Shown one piece after another: positions 53,801 to 63,806 of a DNA stretch of 64,000 nt. Numbering within the stretch: position 1 is the first letter of the stretch; every line of letters starts with the position of its first letter. The notes beneath the pieces are model-generated. The model made no database searches. It saw only the letters and a list, made by a program, of their open reading frames with translations, and was not told where the DNA came from. This DNA comes from Notospermus geniculatus (taxonomy: Eukaryota; Nemertea; Pilidiophora; Heteronemertea; Lineidae). The position numbers and the translations under genes are program-made. Location of the stretch: assembly GCA_002633025.1 (NCBI GenBank), contig NMRB01000906.1, positions 183,346 to 247,345 on the forward strand, given 5' to 3'.

Positions 53801-54224
53801 GTACAGTAAGATAAACTAAGTCTAACAACGCGCGGTTGCTTTGCCTAGAAACTTCTCTCGTTTTCCAGTTATAACAGAAAGACAAGCCATTTAATCACGT
53901 ACATCTAGGCGAAAGTAAACAAAAATGTCCATGGGTTACCTACCACTGGTTTGCCTGATGACAGAGTTGTTTTGTAAGCGTGACTTTTCTCTCATAAAAA
54001 AGTGCTACATCGCAGGTCGCTAATATGCGCCGGCTTCTTTTACCACTGGCACCGGAATCCTCTACCAATCCCTAATCGGTTTTCACTAAATTGCATCATC
54101 TTTTGGCTTTTGGGAATGACAGTCCTGAAATCTTATCTATCATGGGATATGAGAGATAATGGGGAGGTAACCACAGGCCACAAAAACGAAGCGTTAACTT
54201 TTAACCAAAACTATTTATCACTGA
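53801..54224. other. Unassigned intergenic stretch
   Basis: Nothing recognised beyond the possible donor at its start. Confidence 0.3.
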
Positions 54225-54480
54225 ACGGTTCTTTGCTGTCACACCTGGAGAACCATCCCAAATTGTTCGGGGTAGTACCCTGTAGGTCCACAACGAAGCC
54301 ACAGATGTTCGAAATAGAACCGTAGCCCCTCTACTTGGGCTCTTTATAGGCTCTTTGTTTGTCTTTAAGGTTCTGTTCAGAAACCTTCGAGAAGGTCGAG
54401 AAGGTTCTCAAAAGAACTATTGACGAATCTTTGGGGCTGTTTTGGAGACTGTTTTGAAGAATTTTGTGGAACATTCAGCA
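54225..54480. mobile_element. Decayed AGAACC/GGTTCT MITE
   Basis: GAACGGTTCTTTGCTGTCAC, GGAGAACC, AATAGAACCGTAG, CTCTTTATAGGCTCTTTG, AAGGTTCTGTTCAGAAACCT and AAGGTTCTC follow the style and order of 21156-21427 at low identity. The ends are not defined. Confidence 0.45.
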
Positions 54481-54876
54481 AAAGGACAAATTGTTGACAC
54501 ATTGGTAACGAACGTGTGTTCCTATGACAGGCTTATGATGCTGCCTGTATCATTTTGATATCATTTGTCTACCCTATGGACTGAATATGCCAACATGTTC
54601 AACACAATAAGATGCCGGCCCTACACACATTGTTAACAAATACCTCTATATGTACAGCGAACTTGGCGTGGAAAATCCATCTATCTGGAAGAAATTCACT
54701 GATCGAGTATCTCATCAAAAATTTATATGTACAAGGCAATCAAGAATTCTCTACTTGTCACTTTAGGCTGTCATGCGGAAAGTAGGTTTTTCTTTTTTAC
54801 CTGCAAGTTGTCATACATGTAAGAGAGACTGTTCACATTGGATCGAAATCGGTTAAAAAGTTTAAAGGGAAAATTG

Positions 54877-55141
54877 AGGAGCCTTGATAACCTAGTGGTC
54901 ATCATGTCCGCTTAGCAAGCGGGAGGTCCCGGGTTCGAATCCCGGGCCGTATGGGATTAATCACTTGTTCAGCTTTTCAGCCCGTGACGCCTTGTACATG
55001 TACCTTGTGCCTTTGCAAGGGCAAGTAAAAGATACCATCCAAGTGAGGAGCAACAGTAGCTTGAGATGGCCTCCCCTGTATTTACCATGGCCATAATGTT
55101 ATGGCTTCGGCCCTGACCGAAAAATCAAATACAAATACAAA
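54877..55141 (+). mobile_element. SINE-S, best-preserved full-length copy
   Basis: The tRNA-like head has an A-box-like GATAACCTAGTGGTCATCA, then CCGCTTAGCAAGCGGGAGGT and a perfect B box (GGGTTCGAATCCC) at about 54931-54943. The body has CCTTGTGCCTTTGCAAGGGC, CATCCAAGTGAGGAGC, AGTAGCTTGAGATGGCCTCC, CATGGCCATAATG and CGGCCCTGACCGAAAAATC; the tail is AAATACAAATACAAA. The head lacks a pairing acceptor stem, so it is not a tRNA gene. At least nine relatives lie in the window. Confidence 0.85.
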
Positions 55142-56842
55142 GGCGAAATGTGTAAAATTACTTTAATGGGCCCACCCAAAAATGGCGACTAACGTCGCTG
55201 AGCGATCTTCTTTCATACTTAAGCCAACACGTTGTCGAAAGCAGCGAGTGTTGTGATTTGCTGAGATGTGCTGAAAGTATAACATTACCATTAAATTTCT
55301 TATTGAATAATTATACTCATGGTAGGCTACAAGCACTCCTGATGGTTCCTCCACTCATTTTCGTTAGGTCAGTTCTTGGACATCAGGCATCTTCGTCGAA
55401 TATCCCATATGTTTTTCTAGTCCATGCAGCACACTTTTTACCAACCTTTTCGTTATCTCTTGAAAAACAGTTTTTGTGGCTAGTTGCCAAGCCAACGCAG
55501 GGCTACGTTCCTCGTCAATAAACAATTTTTGGGTGGTGAACAATCAAAACAGTCGAGGATGATTCTCAACAACAACTGCAGTTGTTTCCATGATGTTCGT
55601 CACAGGTTTTCGTTGCCAAGGCCCGCACACTTTGCACCGTCAGTTCGTGTACAAGATGTACTCGAGTGTACAAGACAGGCAAAGAAAGCGTACTGCAGGC
55701 TTAATGCATCGAGTTAGAAACAAGGCTAGGTACTCTGACTTTGATACAGAAACTGTTCCGGTACCGGTACCCATAATATTGTTGCAGAGACAACAAAACA
55801 TCTTCAATTACACATTACAACTGTACATATCCTCCTAATAAAACAGATATCATGACGTTGGTGTGGACGGTGTTTGAATATCTTCACACTGACCTGAGGA
55901 AATAAGTCCAGAGTAACATATACAAATGAATAGATTTTTTTCAATATGAAGTTTCTAGGCAATGTTACCGTGGGTTGGTTTGTCATGGTCTAGTGCCCCC
56001 AGTGTGTCACCCCTCACCCGGAGTCGGAGTGTGATTCCTGTTTGCGGTGCTGTCGTCGTCTGTCTGCACTTAGATTGTAGAGTTACTCACATGACCACAT
56101 ACCGTAACTTGACGTTTCAGATTATTAATGCGCGATGTTTTTCCTTCTCAGGACCACTAATTTTAAGGAGCCAATAGACGATTCTTGAATTTGCAGAACT
56201 GCGCACTTCCGCCGAAATCGCAACCACAACCTCGATCTGAAACCAGCTGACGTGACGCAATCCATGATTCAGCAATGGTCGCTCTGACAAAACGTCGTCG
56301 AAGTCACTGTCGTGGGGTTCTCTGCATCACGTCATTCACTTTCAGACCGAGGTTGTGTTTGCGATTTAGGCGGAAGTGCACAGATCTTTATCGTTTACAT
56401 CAATTTGGGATTTGTCTATCCCCGCATTGTTTGCAGCATTCCATACAATCCCTGCACAGTTGAGAGAACTCCGTCCTACTTTGGTAACTGCATTTTTAGG
56501 CGAGCAGCGAACCAGATGACATAAGTGCGATATCGCAAGTGATGTGATTGCCATCCACCGCAGAGTACATGTAGGCAAATCATCCTTGTGTGCGTGGTGG
56601 TTGGCGCTACGCTTGGCGACAACCATTTTTGCCGCAAAATCAAACCAGATTGATATTCGTCGATCATCGCTGGCGAGAAGATTGCACGGATCGCTGCCCA
56701 GCACAAACCTGACGCTAACCGCTGACTTGACTCGATGGCGATCAGATCGCTTGCGATTTCCGCCCTCACCTCGCCCTGATGTGCGACCAACTTGATAGTT
56801 GTATTTTGCCAATTCTATTCTAGTTTTGAGGGGGCCACCATA
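55142..56842. other. Unassigned stretch, partly GCGA-rich
   Basis: No gene is recognised. From about 56540 to 56790 the sequence is rich in GCGA, CGCTTGCGATTT and GATCGC, resembling the interior of 51889-52459 in style; paired ends were not found. Overlapping ORFs on both strands at 56366-56812 reflect that composition. Confidence 0.3.
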
Positions 56843-57007
56843 CAGGTGTGACAGGAATCAGCGTCCTAGGAATGCAGATGCGCCAAACAATAGCCCGCTA
56901 TTGTAAGGTTATATTCGAATGGCCATAGTCTCTCTAGCCATATATTCTAATCTGAACAATAAGACCGGACTTTGATTCCAGGGGGACTTACATTCCTTTC
57001 ACACCTG
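56843..57007. mobile_element. CAGGTGTGACAGGAAT MITE, complete 165-bp copy
   Basis: It starts CAGGTGTGACAGGAATCAGC and ends ACATTCCTTTCACACCTG, a 16-bp inverted repeat with one or two mismatches. The sub-terminal pieces GTCCTAGGAATGCA and TTCCAGGGGGACTT are also roughly inverted. Relatives are at 19445 and 24396. Confidence 0.75.
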
Positions 57008-57452
57008 CTATACTGAATTTGTAAACAACGCGTTGAAATAAAATTGAATCTGCGAAAAAGAACAATTACTGTTATGTTGGACTTTCGTGGAAAATGTCGA
57101 AAGCTGAAACATTGCACAAAGAATGATGAAATTTAATGAGAAAAGTTTTGAAATTGGCTAAGAATTAGTTGAGTTAGAGCCGAAAAACCTTGCACATTAG
57201 CAATATGGAACGTCGACAACTAGTTCTATTAAAGACGCATTAAGCGTTCATGAAAAGTGGGTAGTGTCGCTTAATTTATGTACAGAAGTGTTCGAGTAGT
57301 GAACATCGTAGTACAAAGCGAGAAGTTGTGGTACGTTTAGGTCTGTCACCAGTGATTGTTCATAGTTCACGATTAGACATATACACCATGTGCTTGTATG
57401 TACTGTAGGTGTTGCCGTACAGTTTCGTCACAAGGTCTAGGTATATGTATTA

Positions 57453-57601
57453 GGGAGGTTAAGAAATCAAACGATAAACGTAAACTTTACAACAACGTTA
57501 TTTTTCATACTACACATTAACCAGATTTTATGTTGCATTTTCGGTACAAAAATAAAGTTGTCTTTAGCGTTTACGTTTGTCGTTTGATTTCTAAACCTCG
57601 C
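57453..57601 (+). mobile_element. Foldback MITE, superfamily R, family A, 149 bp
   Basis: It is flanked by TA and starts GGGAGGTTAAGAAATCAAAC, with the same orientation and loop (CATACTACACATTAACCAGA) as 817-965. The right arm has drifted (TTTAGCGTTTACGTTTGTCG). Confidence 0.85.
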
Positions 57602-58493
57602 TAATGAATGTGTCGCAACGTTATCGTCGTCGTGTGCAGCACATAATCACTAGATCACTAGGTTATTTGAAGCATTTTTTTCATATCTTATTACTGATAC
57701 TATAAATGTCTGACAATAAACATAATTTTGACAATAAAAATACTATTTAAGATGTTTGTCCAATATCTTCTTGTTAGAGGAGTCAGGACAGACAAGTTGA
57801 TGACTTTGTCCTATCCAACCCACGATATCTATATTGAAATTTGATTTAATCTCCGACTCCGACATGTGAAAAGTGGTGGCGGCTTTGATGGTGGTGCTCA
57901 AGTGCAAATGGTAATTTCAGTATTTTTCATGTTGTATTTGATTTGGTTTCAAAAAAATACTTTTTTTCTTGAATTTTTTATGTGTTTTTTTTCTTTTCAG
58001 TTTTTTTTTGTTTTCAGTTTCTTTTGTGTCACCTTGGTCCTGTTTGCGTCATACGGGTGTACTCCTCTGCAACTTCCCGATCAATTTCCCCAATACCAAA
58101 AAATGATAATTGTATTTTAGCCTTTTCTAATAACCGTTCACCCTTCTTTTCAAATCCTTTATAATCAACATCGCCACTTTTTCCGTTGGATGATAAAAGC
58201 CGCATTTGGACCGACTCCAAGTAGGATAACTCCATTTTTCCATTCTCACTAAAAGGTCAAGTCCCCCAGGAATTTGGGGACTAGGTCGGTAAATGTTTAA
58301 ATCGTGAGGGTAATAAATTATTCAATCTTGATAATCTGGTAAAGCAAAGGCTAATAAACGTGTTAACGTAAAAATAGGTCAAGCCTCACACGTTGTGTTT
58401 GTTTGGTATTCCGAAATGCAATGAGCGACAACCTTTATCCTACCTTCGTTGCAAAAAAACTAGTGCCAAGTCGGTAGTTTTATTTTCTCAGTA

Positions 58494-58600
58494 GTGAGGT
58501 TAAAAAACAAACGAATAGTAAACGATGCGACAATGACGTCAGGTGTCAGTCAAATTCCATTCACATGGCATACTTATGAATGGAGTGTGACGTCATTGAC
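58494..58600 (+). mobile_element. Degraded superfamily R element with TGACGTCA motifs
   Basis: After TA it starts GTGAGGTTAAAAAACAAACG and AATAGTAAACGATGC, like family A, then AATGACGTCAGGTGTCAG and GTGTGACGTCATTGAC inverted around a loop, like family B. The right terminal repeat is lost. It may be a chimera of the two families or a fifth family. Confidence 0.5.
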
Positions 58601-58621
58601 ACATCGGGTCATATGAATAAA

Positions 58622-58735
58622 GACTAGCAAATGCTTTTACTTCAGATTTATACAGCACTGCCTAGTGCATTTTTGTTGCGAAATTCAGGAAAAGTATTTA
58701 CTAGTATTTATTCATTTGGCCCATTGTTTACCTTA
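58622..58735 (+). repeat. Dispersed repeat TGCTTTTACTTCAGAT, copy 2
   Basis: AGCAAATGCTTTTACTTCAG to GGCCCATTGTTTACC matches 15600-15720 at moderate identity. Confidence 0.55.
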
Positions 58736-59931
58736 CATTTTCTTGACTTCACTCTCGCTTCACCTGCCTTCCAACACCTACTCATGTTTTGAAGTCACTG
58801 TAATCAGGTCAAAATATATTAAGCATAAAATTGTACAAAAATGAATCGATATTTCCCAAAATCAATGATTTGAATAGCGGTTTAGAACAACGAGTATTAA
58901 TTTTTTAACCGATTTTTTCCTTTTGTTTTCTGCGAAGAAGTTTACCGGCACTTTATGGAGGACGTGTAAGGGTTACACATTCTGATAACGTTCATGCATC
59001 AGATACCATAATATTCATTTCAATTACGGAAAATATCAAACAAAAGCAGCTGGCCATCCAAGCCTGTACCATGGGCCTCACCTCACCCTTATTTTTGTTC
59101 GTTTCGTGGCTTTTGTTCGTTGTACGAAAAAAAAATAGTCTTTCTCAATTGTGTAGTCCAGCAGCTATGTTTTATAAAACGTGGTAGATTGCATGTTCTC
59201 CTGGGCCTCGGCTGTTAACAAATTTATCTGATATGAAGACCGTAAAGAAAAATAAAACAAAAATACTTCTGATATGCGTAGGATTAAACCCATCATCTCT
59301 CATCGTCTCTAGCCGATGGATGGATGTTTTTTCTACAAACATTTGACATGAAACATCGTAAATTGCGTGGGAGCATCGGACTCCGCCAATCGAGTAATCC
59401 GTTTAATACCTGTCTATTTTGTATTTGCCTTGCTCCGAAGTGCCCACTGGTACAGTCGGATCTATCGTTCTTTCTGTGTTCACGTTCTCATGAGACTTCA
59501 CGTAATTTCCAATGCCGGTCATTACCTTCGCCATGCCAGAACTAATGGCCGCTTATGCGAGTGAAAATCGCCAGGGTGGCCGCTTAGGCGACGAAAAACC
59601 ATTTGACTGATTGCACTCCGGTAAAAAGCGGTTCATTACAGCCCTCGGCTGGTAGATTGTGACAGGCTCTTCGCCTGTGATATCTTATTTATACAAACGA
59701 ATCCAATTGCACAAACGACGGGGTTCAAAACCACTTCCAACTGAGCATAAAACAAAATGTCAAGTGCCACTGTTCTAGAAGTGTTTCACCGTTACTTAAT
59801 TTTTCATTCCCATTTTTTTCAAAAATGCAGTTACATTGTAATTCCACTTCGGCGATATGCCAATTCCGATGAATTCGTAAGCAACACGGAACATCGCTAT
59901 TTTAAATCCATTGGCCATATCTACAGGGTGT
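58736..59931. other. Unassigned intergenic stretch
   Basis: No gene or repeat partner recognised. Confidence 0.3.
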
Positions 59932-59933
59932 TT

Positions 59934-60492
59934 CAAAAAAAAGTTGTCATCTCTAAAATATCTCCTAGAACCCAAACCCATGAATATTTTTGCCTCAGAT
60001 TTGGTATGTAGATAGGTCAGGATGCATGGAGGTCCTGGAGAAATTTTGGCTTTGACCGCTTCATGCGTGGATGAATAAGAGGCCTCGGACTGAGCAGGTG
60101 CAAAATGCAAAAAAGGAAAGATTTATCAGAAAGCAATGAAACATTTATTTCATTTGTTGCGTAGGCTACAGAATTTGCCAGGATTACTGGAGTCTACCTT
60201 CCACATGGCCATTCAGAAGAGTTTGCAGAGTTCCCTTCAGCCATCATTGAAATGTCCTCAGTGCACTTACATCATCATGGTTCTTTTTATTGTTTGGAGG
60301 ACACCTGCATTTCGGACCCTTTTACTTTTGGGGTCACTGTTCCATCATAACGAGACACCATCATACAGACATTATATAAACATCATGAGTATGTCTATAC
60401 CTAACAGCTTACAAAATCTGAGCCAAAAATATTCATGGGTTTGGGTTCTAGGAGATATTTTAGAGATGACAACTTTTTTTTGAAACACCCTG
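59934..60492. mobile_element. 559-bp mariner-like non-autonomous element, CAGGGTGTTTCAAA ends
   Basis: TA at 59932-59933 and 60493-60494. The TIRs are about 83 bp and nearly identical, starting CAGGGTGTTTCAAAAAAAAG and containing CTCCTAGAACCCAAACCCAT. TA plus CAGGGTGT ends are typical of IS630-Tc1-mariner elements. The 390-bp interior is too short for a full transposase, and ORFs through it run into the TIRs. Confidence 0.85.
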
Positions 60493-60848
60493 TAGAACTT
60501 GCGGACCGCTTGGAATAGCAACTCCCTGCATCGGCCGCAGAACGGAACCGATTCAGGATGGGCAACTTGCAATGTATCGTCGTTTACCGCGGTGCACTGC
60601 CCCTTTTATGAGAGCATCGTAAATTCCGATATAAAACCAATACTCTACTAGATAAATGAAGGCCGTGCCATGCACGCAGTTCATGATGCAGCTCTAGCCG
60701 AGGTACATTTAAAATGGGCTTTCAAGTATACCCTTCCCTTCGATGCTGCGTGTTCCGGAAAGAAATGACAATTTGCCCGTCTGTTCATACGTTCGCCTGG
60801 TCGTTTCTCCACATATCCTACATCGAACGGCGATGAAAATGACTATGT
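60493..60848. other. Unassigned intergenic stretch
   Basis: Nothing recognised. Confidence 0.3.
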
Positions 60849-60850
60849 GT

Positions 60851-60922
60851 GGAGCCTGATAGCCGAGTGGTTATCACATCTGCTAGACAAGCGGCAGGTC
60901 CCGGGTTCGAATCCAGCCCCGG
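60851..60922 (+). mobile_element. tRNA-like head joined to the foldback at 60923
   Basis: GGAGCCTGATAGCCGAGTGG, TTATCACATCTGCTAGACAA, GCGGCAGGTCCC and the B box GGGTTCGAATCC form a SINE-S-type head. Instead of the SINE-S body it passes directly into GTAACGTTTTTCAGTGTGGC. Compare 24940-25135, where a different head is joined to the same body. Confidence 0.7.
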
Positions 60923-61098
60923 TGTAACGTTTTTCAGTGTGGCCCGTGTGCCAGTGTGGCATTTCAATAGATTGACGGAATAAGCCGCGACTTGACAATG
61001 AGCGACACACAGAGAAACAGCGAGTCCGTTTCCCGGTGTGTTCCGAACAATGGAAGTCACACAGAAAAACGGCCACACTGAAAAACGTTACACCGGCC
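60919..61098. mobile_element. Foldback element, GTAACGTTTTTCAGTG family, best ends
   Basis: CCGGTGTAACGTTTTTCAGT and GTGGCC at the left match the complement of GGCCACACTGAAAAACGTTA and CACCGG at the right almost perfectly. Interior: AGTGTGGCATTTCAATAGAT, GACGGAATAAGCCGCGACTT, the reverse-oriented equivalent of 150-230 in copy 1. Confidence 0.75.
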
Positions 61099-61141
61099 AT
61101 GCGGGATATCATTCCTGATTCTTCAGTCTATCGCATGAGAC

Positions 61142-61290
61142 AGTAAGCCGTGGTGCCTTGTACCTTGTTCCTTTGCAAGGGCAGGTACATGTAAAAAAAT
61201 CCCATCCAAGTGAGGGACATAAGTTGCTTGAGGTGGCCTCTTCCATACTTGCCAGGGCCAATAATGCTATGGCTTTGGCCTTGATGGAAA
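61142..61290 (+). mobile_element. SINE-S body, head missing
   Basis: GTAAGCCGTGGTGCCTTGTA, CCTTTGCAAGGGCAGG, CATCCAAGTGAGGGACATAA, GAGGTGGCCTCTTCCATACT, GCCAGGGCCAATAATGCTAT and GGCCTTGATGGAAAC follow the family order. It starts 45 bp after the foldback ends. Confidence 0.75.
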
Positions 61291-61805
61291 CATATAACAC
61301 AGATTCACGACTTTTCGTACAGCAAGCCATGGGTCATGACAGCAGTTCTACCAGCTACACGCCATCGGATCGTGAACTCCTGGTCAAATGCGGTTGAAAA
61401 TCTTGTTTCATGACGCACTTATAAGAATTTCCACGGTCATGGTCGGTAAATTCGATGGCCAGCGATCAAGTTGGGGTCGGAGACATTTCCAAAACTGTTC
61501 GCCATGACAACGAAAGGGTTAATAGTAACCTCAGTGATATGATATTTGCATCTGTTATTCTTAAGATCTTTGAAACTCGAAACCAGCTCCCTTCACATCA
61601 CAGGAAAGCAGCATATCTAGTTCCCACGTTTATATTGGCAAACTGTGTTGTCCTTCCTTTGGTAAAGAGAATGCCGATCGATTCAAGGTTATATGGTTGC
61701 CTTGGCTGAGTGTCAACATTCAACAATCAGCGTGTTTGAAGTATGATATCACCTGTTGTAGTGTGATATCGCCTGTCCTGCTGGGAGGGTGGCTGTGTTA
61801 CAGGA

Positions 61806-61920
61806 CAGCCTTGGTAGCCTAGTGGTCATCATGTCCGCTTAGCCAGCGGCTGGTCCTGGGTGTGAATTTCGAGGCACACGGGATATAAATGTTCCTTGGC
61901 TCTTCAGTCTGTTCTCATAG
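61806..61920 (+). mobile_element. SINE-S head with decayed B box
   Basis: AGCCTTGGTAGCCTAGTGGT, CATCATGTCCGCTTAGCCAG and GGTCCTGGGTGTGAATTTCG parallel the head of 54877-55141. The body is lost after about 61920. Confidence 0.65.
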
Positions 61921-61940
61921 ACACTCCACCCCAACACGCT

Positions 61941-62191
61941 GGAGCCACGGTGGTGTAGTGGTTCGGGCCTTTGACTAGCGGTCAGAGGGTCCCGGGTTCG
62001 AATCCCACTGGGCGTGAGACTTTGGGCAAGTCTCTTTGCCTCACTGGTCAGAAATGCTCGGATTGTAGCGCTCAATGAGCAGCTCATCTGAGTTCTACTG
62101 AAAGACTGGGCTTAAAGTGTGAAGTCGGATGACACCTCTACCGTTGTTGATATCAGACTATATAAGCCCAAACTTTTAACTTTAACTTTTC
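61941..62191 (+). mobile_element. Second tRNA-derived SINE family (T), full length
   Basis: The head GGAGCCACGGTGGTGTAGTG, GACTAGCGGTCAGAGGGTCC ends in the B box GGGTTCGAATCCC. The body begins with GACTTTGGGCAAGTCTCTTT and GCCTCACTGGTCAG, resembling the TTGGGCAAGTCACTT phrase of CORE-SINE/MIR-type elements. The 3' end is (AACTTTT)n-like. It is distinct from SINE-S. A Pol III promoter is apparent; no acceptor stem. Confidence 0.75.
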
Positions 62192-62287
62192 AATATCGTA
62201 ACAACTAGATGAACAACTCACACATCTACGTCGTCAAAACCATGTGGAATAAACCATCCTGGACCTTTACGTCCATTGCATGGGATC

Positions 62288-62422
62288 GTAAGCCGTGGTG
62301 CCTCGTAACTTTTGTGCCTCTGCAAGGGCATGTAGAAGATCCATCCAAGTGAGGAACATGAGTAGCTTGAGATGGCCAATAATGCTATGGCTATGCTTCG
62401 GCCCTATTAGAAAAATCGAAGT
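62288..62422 (+). mobile_element. SINE-S body, head missing
   Basis: CGTAAGCCGTGGTGCCTCGT, GCCTCTGCAAGGGCATG, GATCCATCCAAGTGAGGAAC, ATGAGTAGCTTGAGATGGCC, AATAATGCTATGG and TTCGGCCCTATTAGAAAAAT are in family order, with the CTCTTCCATACTTGCCAGGG segment deleted. Confidence 0.75.
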
Positions 62423-62962
62423 GGAATCTCGCCATGGCGGCTTCTGTGAGTGCTCGCAGTTTATCGCATACAGCCTCAGTTAACAGTGATCGAAACGTTT
62501 TATGGCGATGCAAAAAGTGACCGAATGGAGGGAAGCAAATCCTCAGCACGTTCCACTAAAGAAATCGATATGTGGATCATTTGGAGCCAAGTTTATTGTC
62601 GGAGATTGGCAATAAATTGAGATCTATGGAGCATTTATTTGAAAAAATCTACGACTTGGAGGAACCACGTTCGGTTTGAGGCGAAATGCAAGATTTTACT
62701 GTGGGATGATTTGTATGGAGTTGGCTGAAGTAGTGAGAGTGCCAAAGAGATTTTAGGTGCAAATTTGGTTTAGTATAGATTGGGGCATCGATGCGTGGAT
62801 GTTATTGAAAATTTGGTCATAAAATAAAGAGCTTCAGTCAAATAAGGAAATTTACGACTAATACGTCCAATATTTTTACTGTTGTGCATTGTACGGCGTG
62901 AAGTTAACAGAGGTTTTGCGAAGCAAGGATGGCCGTGGGATTGTCGTATGAAAGGCACGTAT
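62423..62962. other. Unassigned intergenic stretch
   Basis: Nothing recognised. Confidence 0.3.
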
Positions 62963-62964
62963 TA

Positions 62965-63113
62965 GGGAGGTTTAGAAATCAAACGATAAACGTTAACGTT
63001 AACGACAACGTTATTTTTGTACCGAAAATACAGTATAAAAATTTGCTGATGTGTAGTATGAAAAATAACGTTGTCGTAAAGTTTACGTTTATCGTTTGAC
63101 TTCTAAACCTCCC
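62965..63113 (-). mobile_element. Foldback MITE, superfamily R, family A, 149 bp, reverse orientation
   Basis: It is flanked by TA and starts GGGAGGTTTAGAAATCAAAC. The loop reads GTACCGAAAATACAGTATAA and ends GATGTGTAGTATG, the reverse complement of the loop in the other two copies. The arms have both GTTAACGTTAACG (left) and GTAAAGTTTACG (right). Confidence 0.85.
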
Positions 63114-63806
63114 TATTATTTAGAATCATACGTTCATGAGAGCTAGCCTAGCCGTCGATTCTTGTTTTTGTTCGAAGACGAGTTCAGAAAATCTCGTGAA
63201 AGTGGATGCTTCCATGTGAAACAATGAGGAACCCAGAAATAAATGGAAATAACGTTAGAAAAAAGAAACTTCGGTCGCACTGCTCACAGCGCCACGTCGT
63301 GACGTTAGTTCCTCCGGTTCCCCATTAAATGATGATCGACTGTGACCATAACACTTTTTTCATTATCTAACTACAGTTTAACTTTCTCAAATCGTATCGA
63401 CGGCTAGGGTAGATCTCGTGAACATAGGACTTTAACAGGAGCTGCTTAAAGGGCAATTACCTCAGCGCATAATCCCTTCAAGGGGACATTTCATCGTAAA
63501 AACGAATTGCTTTCAAGTGTCTGTTGTCAATTTCAGGTGTATGAAATAAAATATTTCATCAGGGCGAAGGTCGTTTACGGAATTCCTAAGGCTTGGAGAA
63601 AAAATCGGTTCCCTAACATAAAGGTTTCTATATTAAAATTGTATATTCTTTAATACTCAGTCAAGAATGTCAAGCTTCAAATGAAAAGTGGCATTTGAAT
63701 ATGGCGTCTCTGGCGGAAACGAAGATTGCTCAAAGCTTTGATGAAACTGGGCCCCAGCTGTTCACGTCACTTTCTTGGTCGACAATGTACGAAAGCCCAG
63801 AAGGCT
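63114..63806. other. Unassigned stretch with a solo MITE end
   Basis: CAAAGCTTTGATGAAACTGGGCCCC near 63731-63755 resembles one end of the GGGCCCAGTT MITE at 40333-40468. Nothing else is recognised. Confidence 0.35.

Noticed and set aside
54877-54950. tRNA gene
   Set aside because: The A and B boxes are good but the acceptor arms do not pair and a SINE body follows. The same applies at 60851, 61806, 61941, 29900, 22455 and 24940.
60136-60483. Remnant mariner transposase inside the 59934-60492 element
   Set aside because: I could not find catalytic D residues or a recognisable transposase block on either strand, and the ORF extends into the right TIR.
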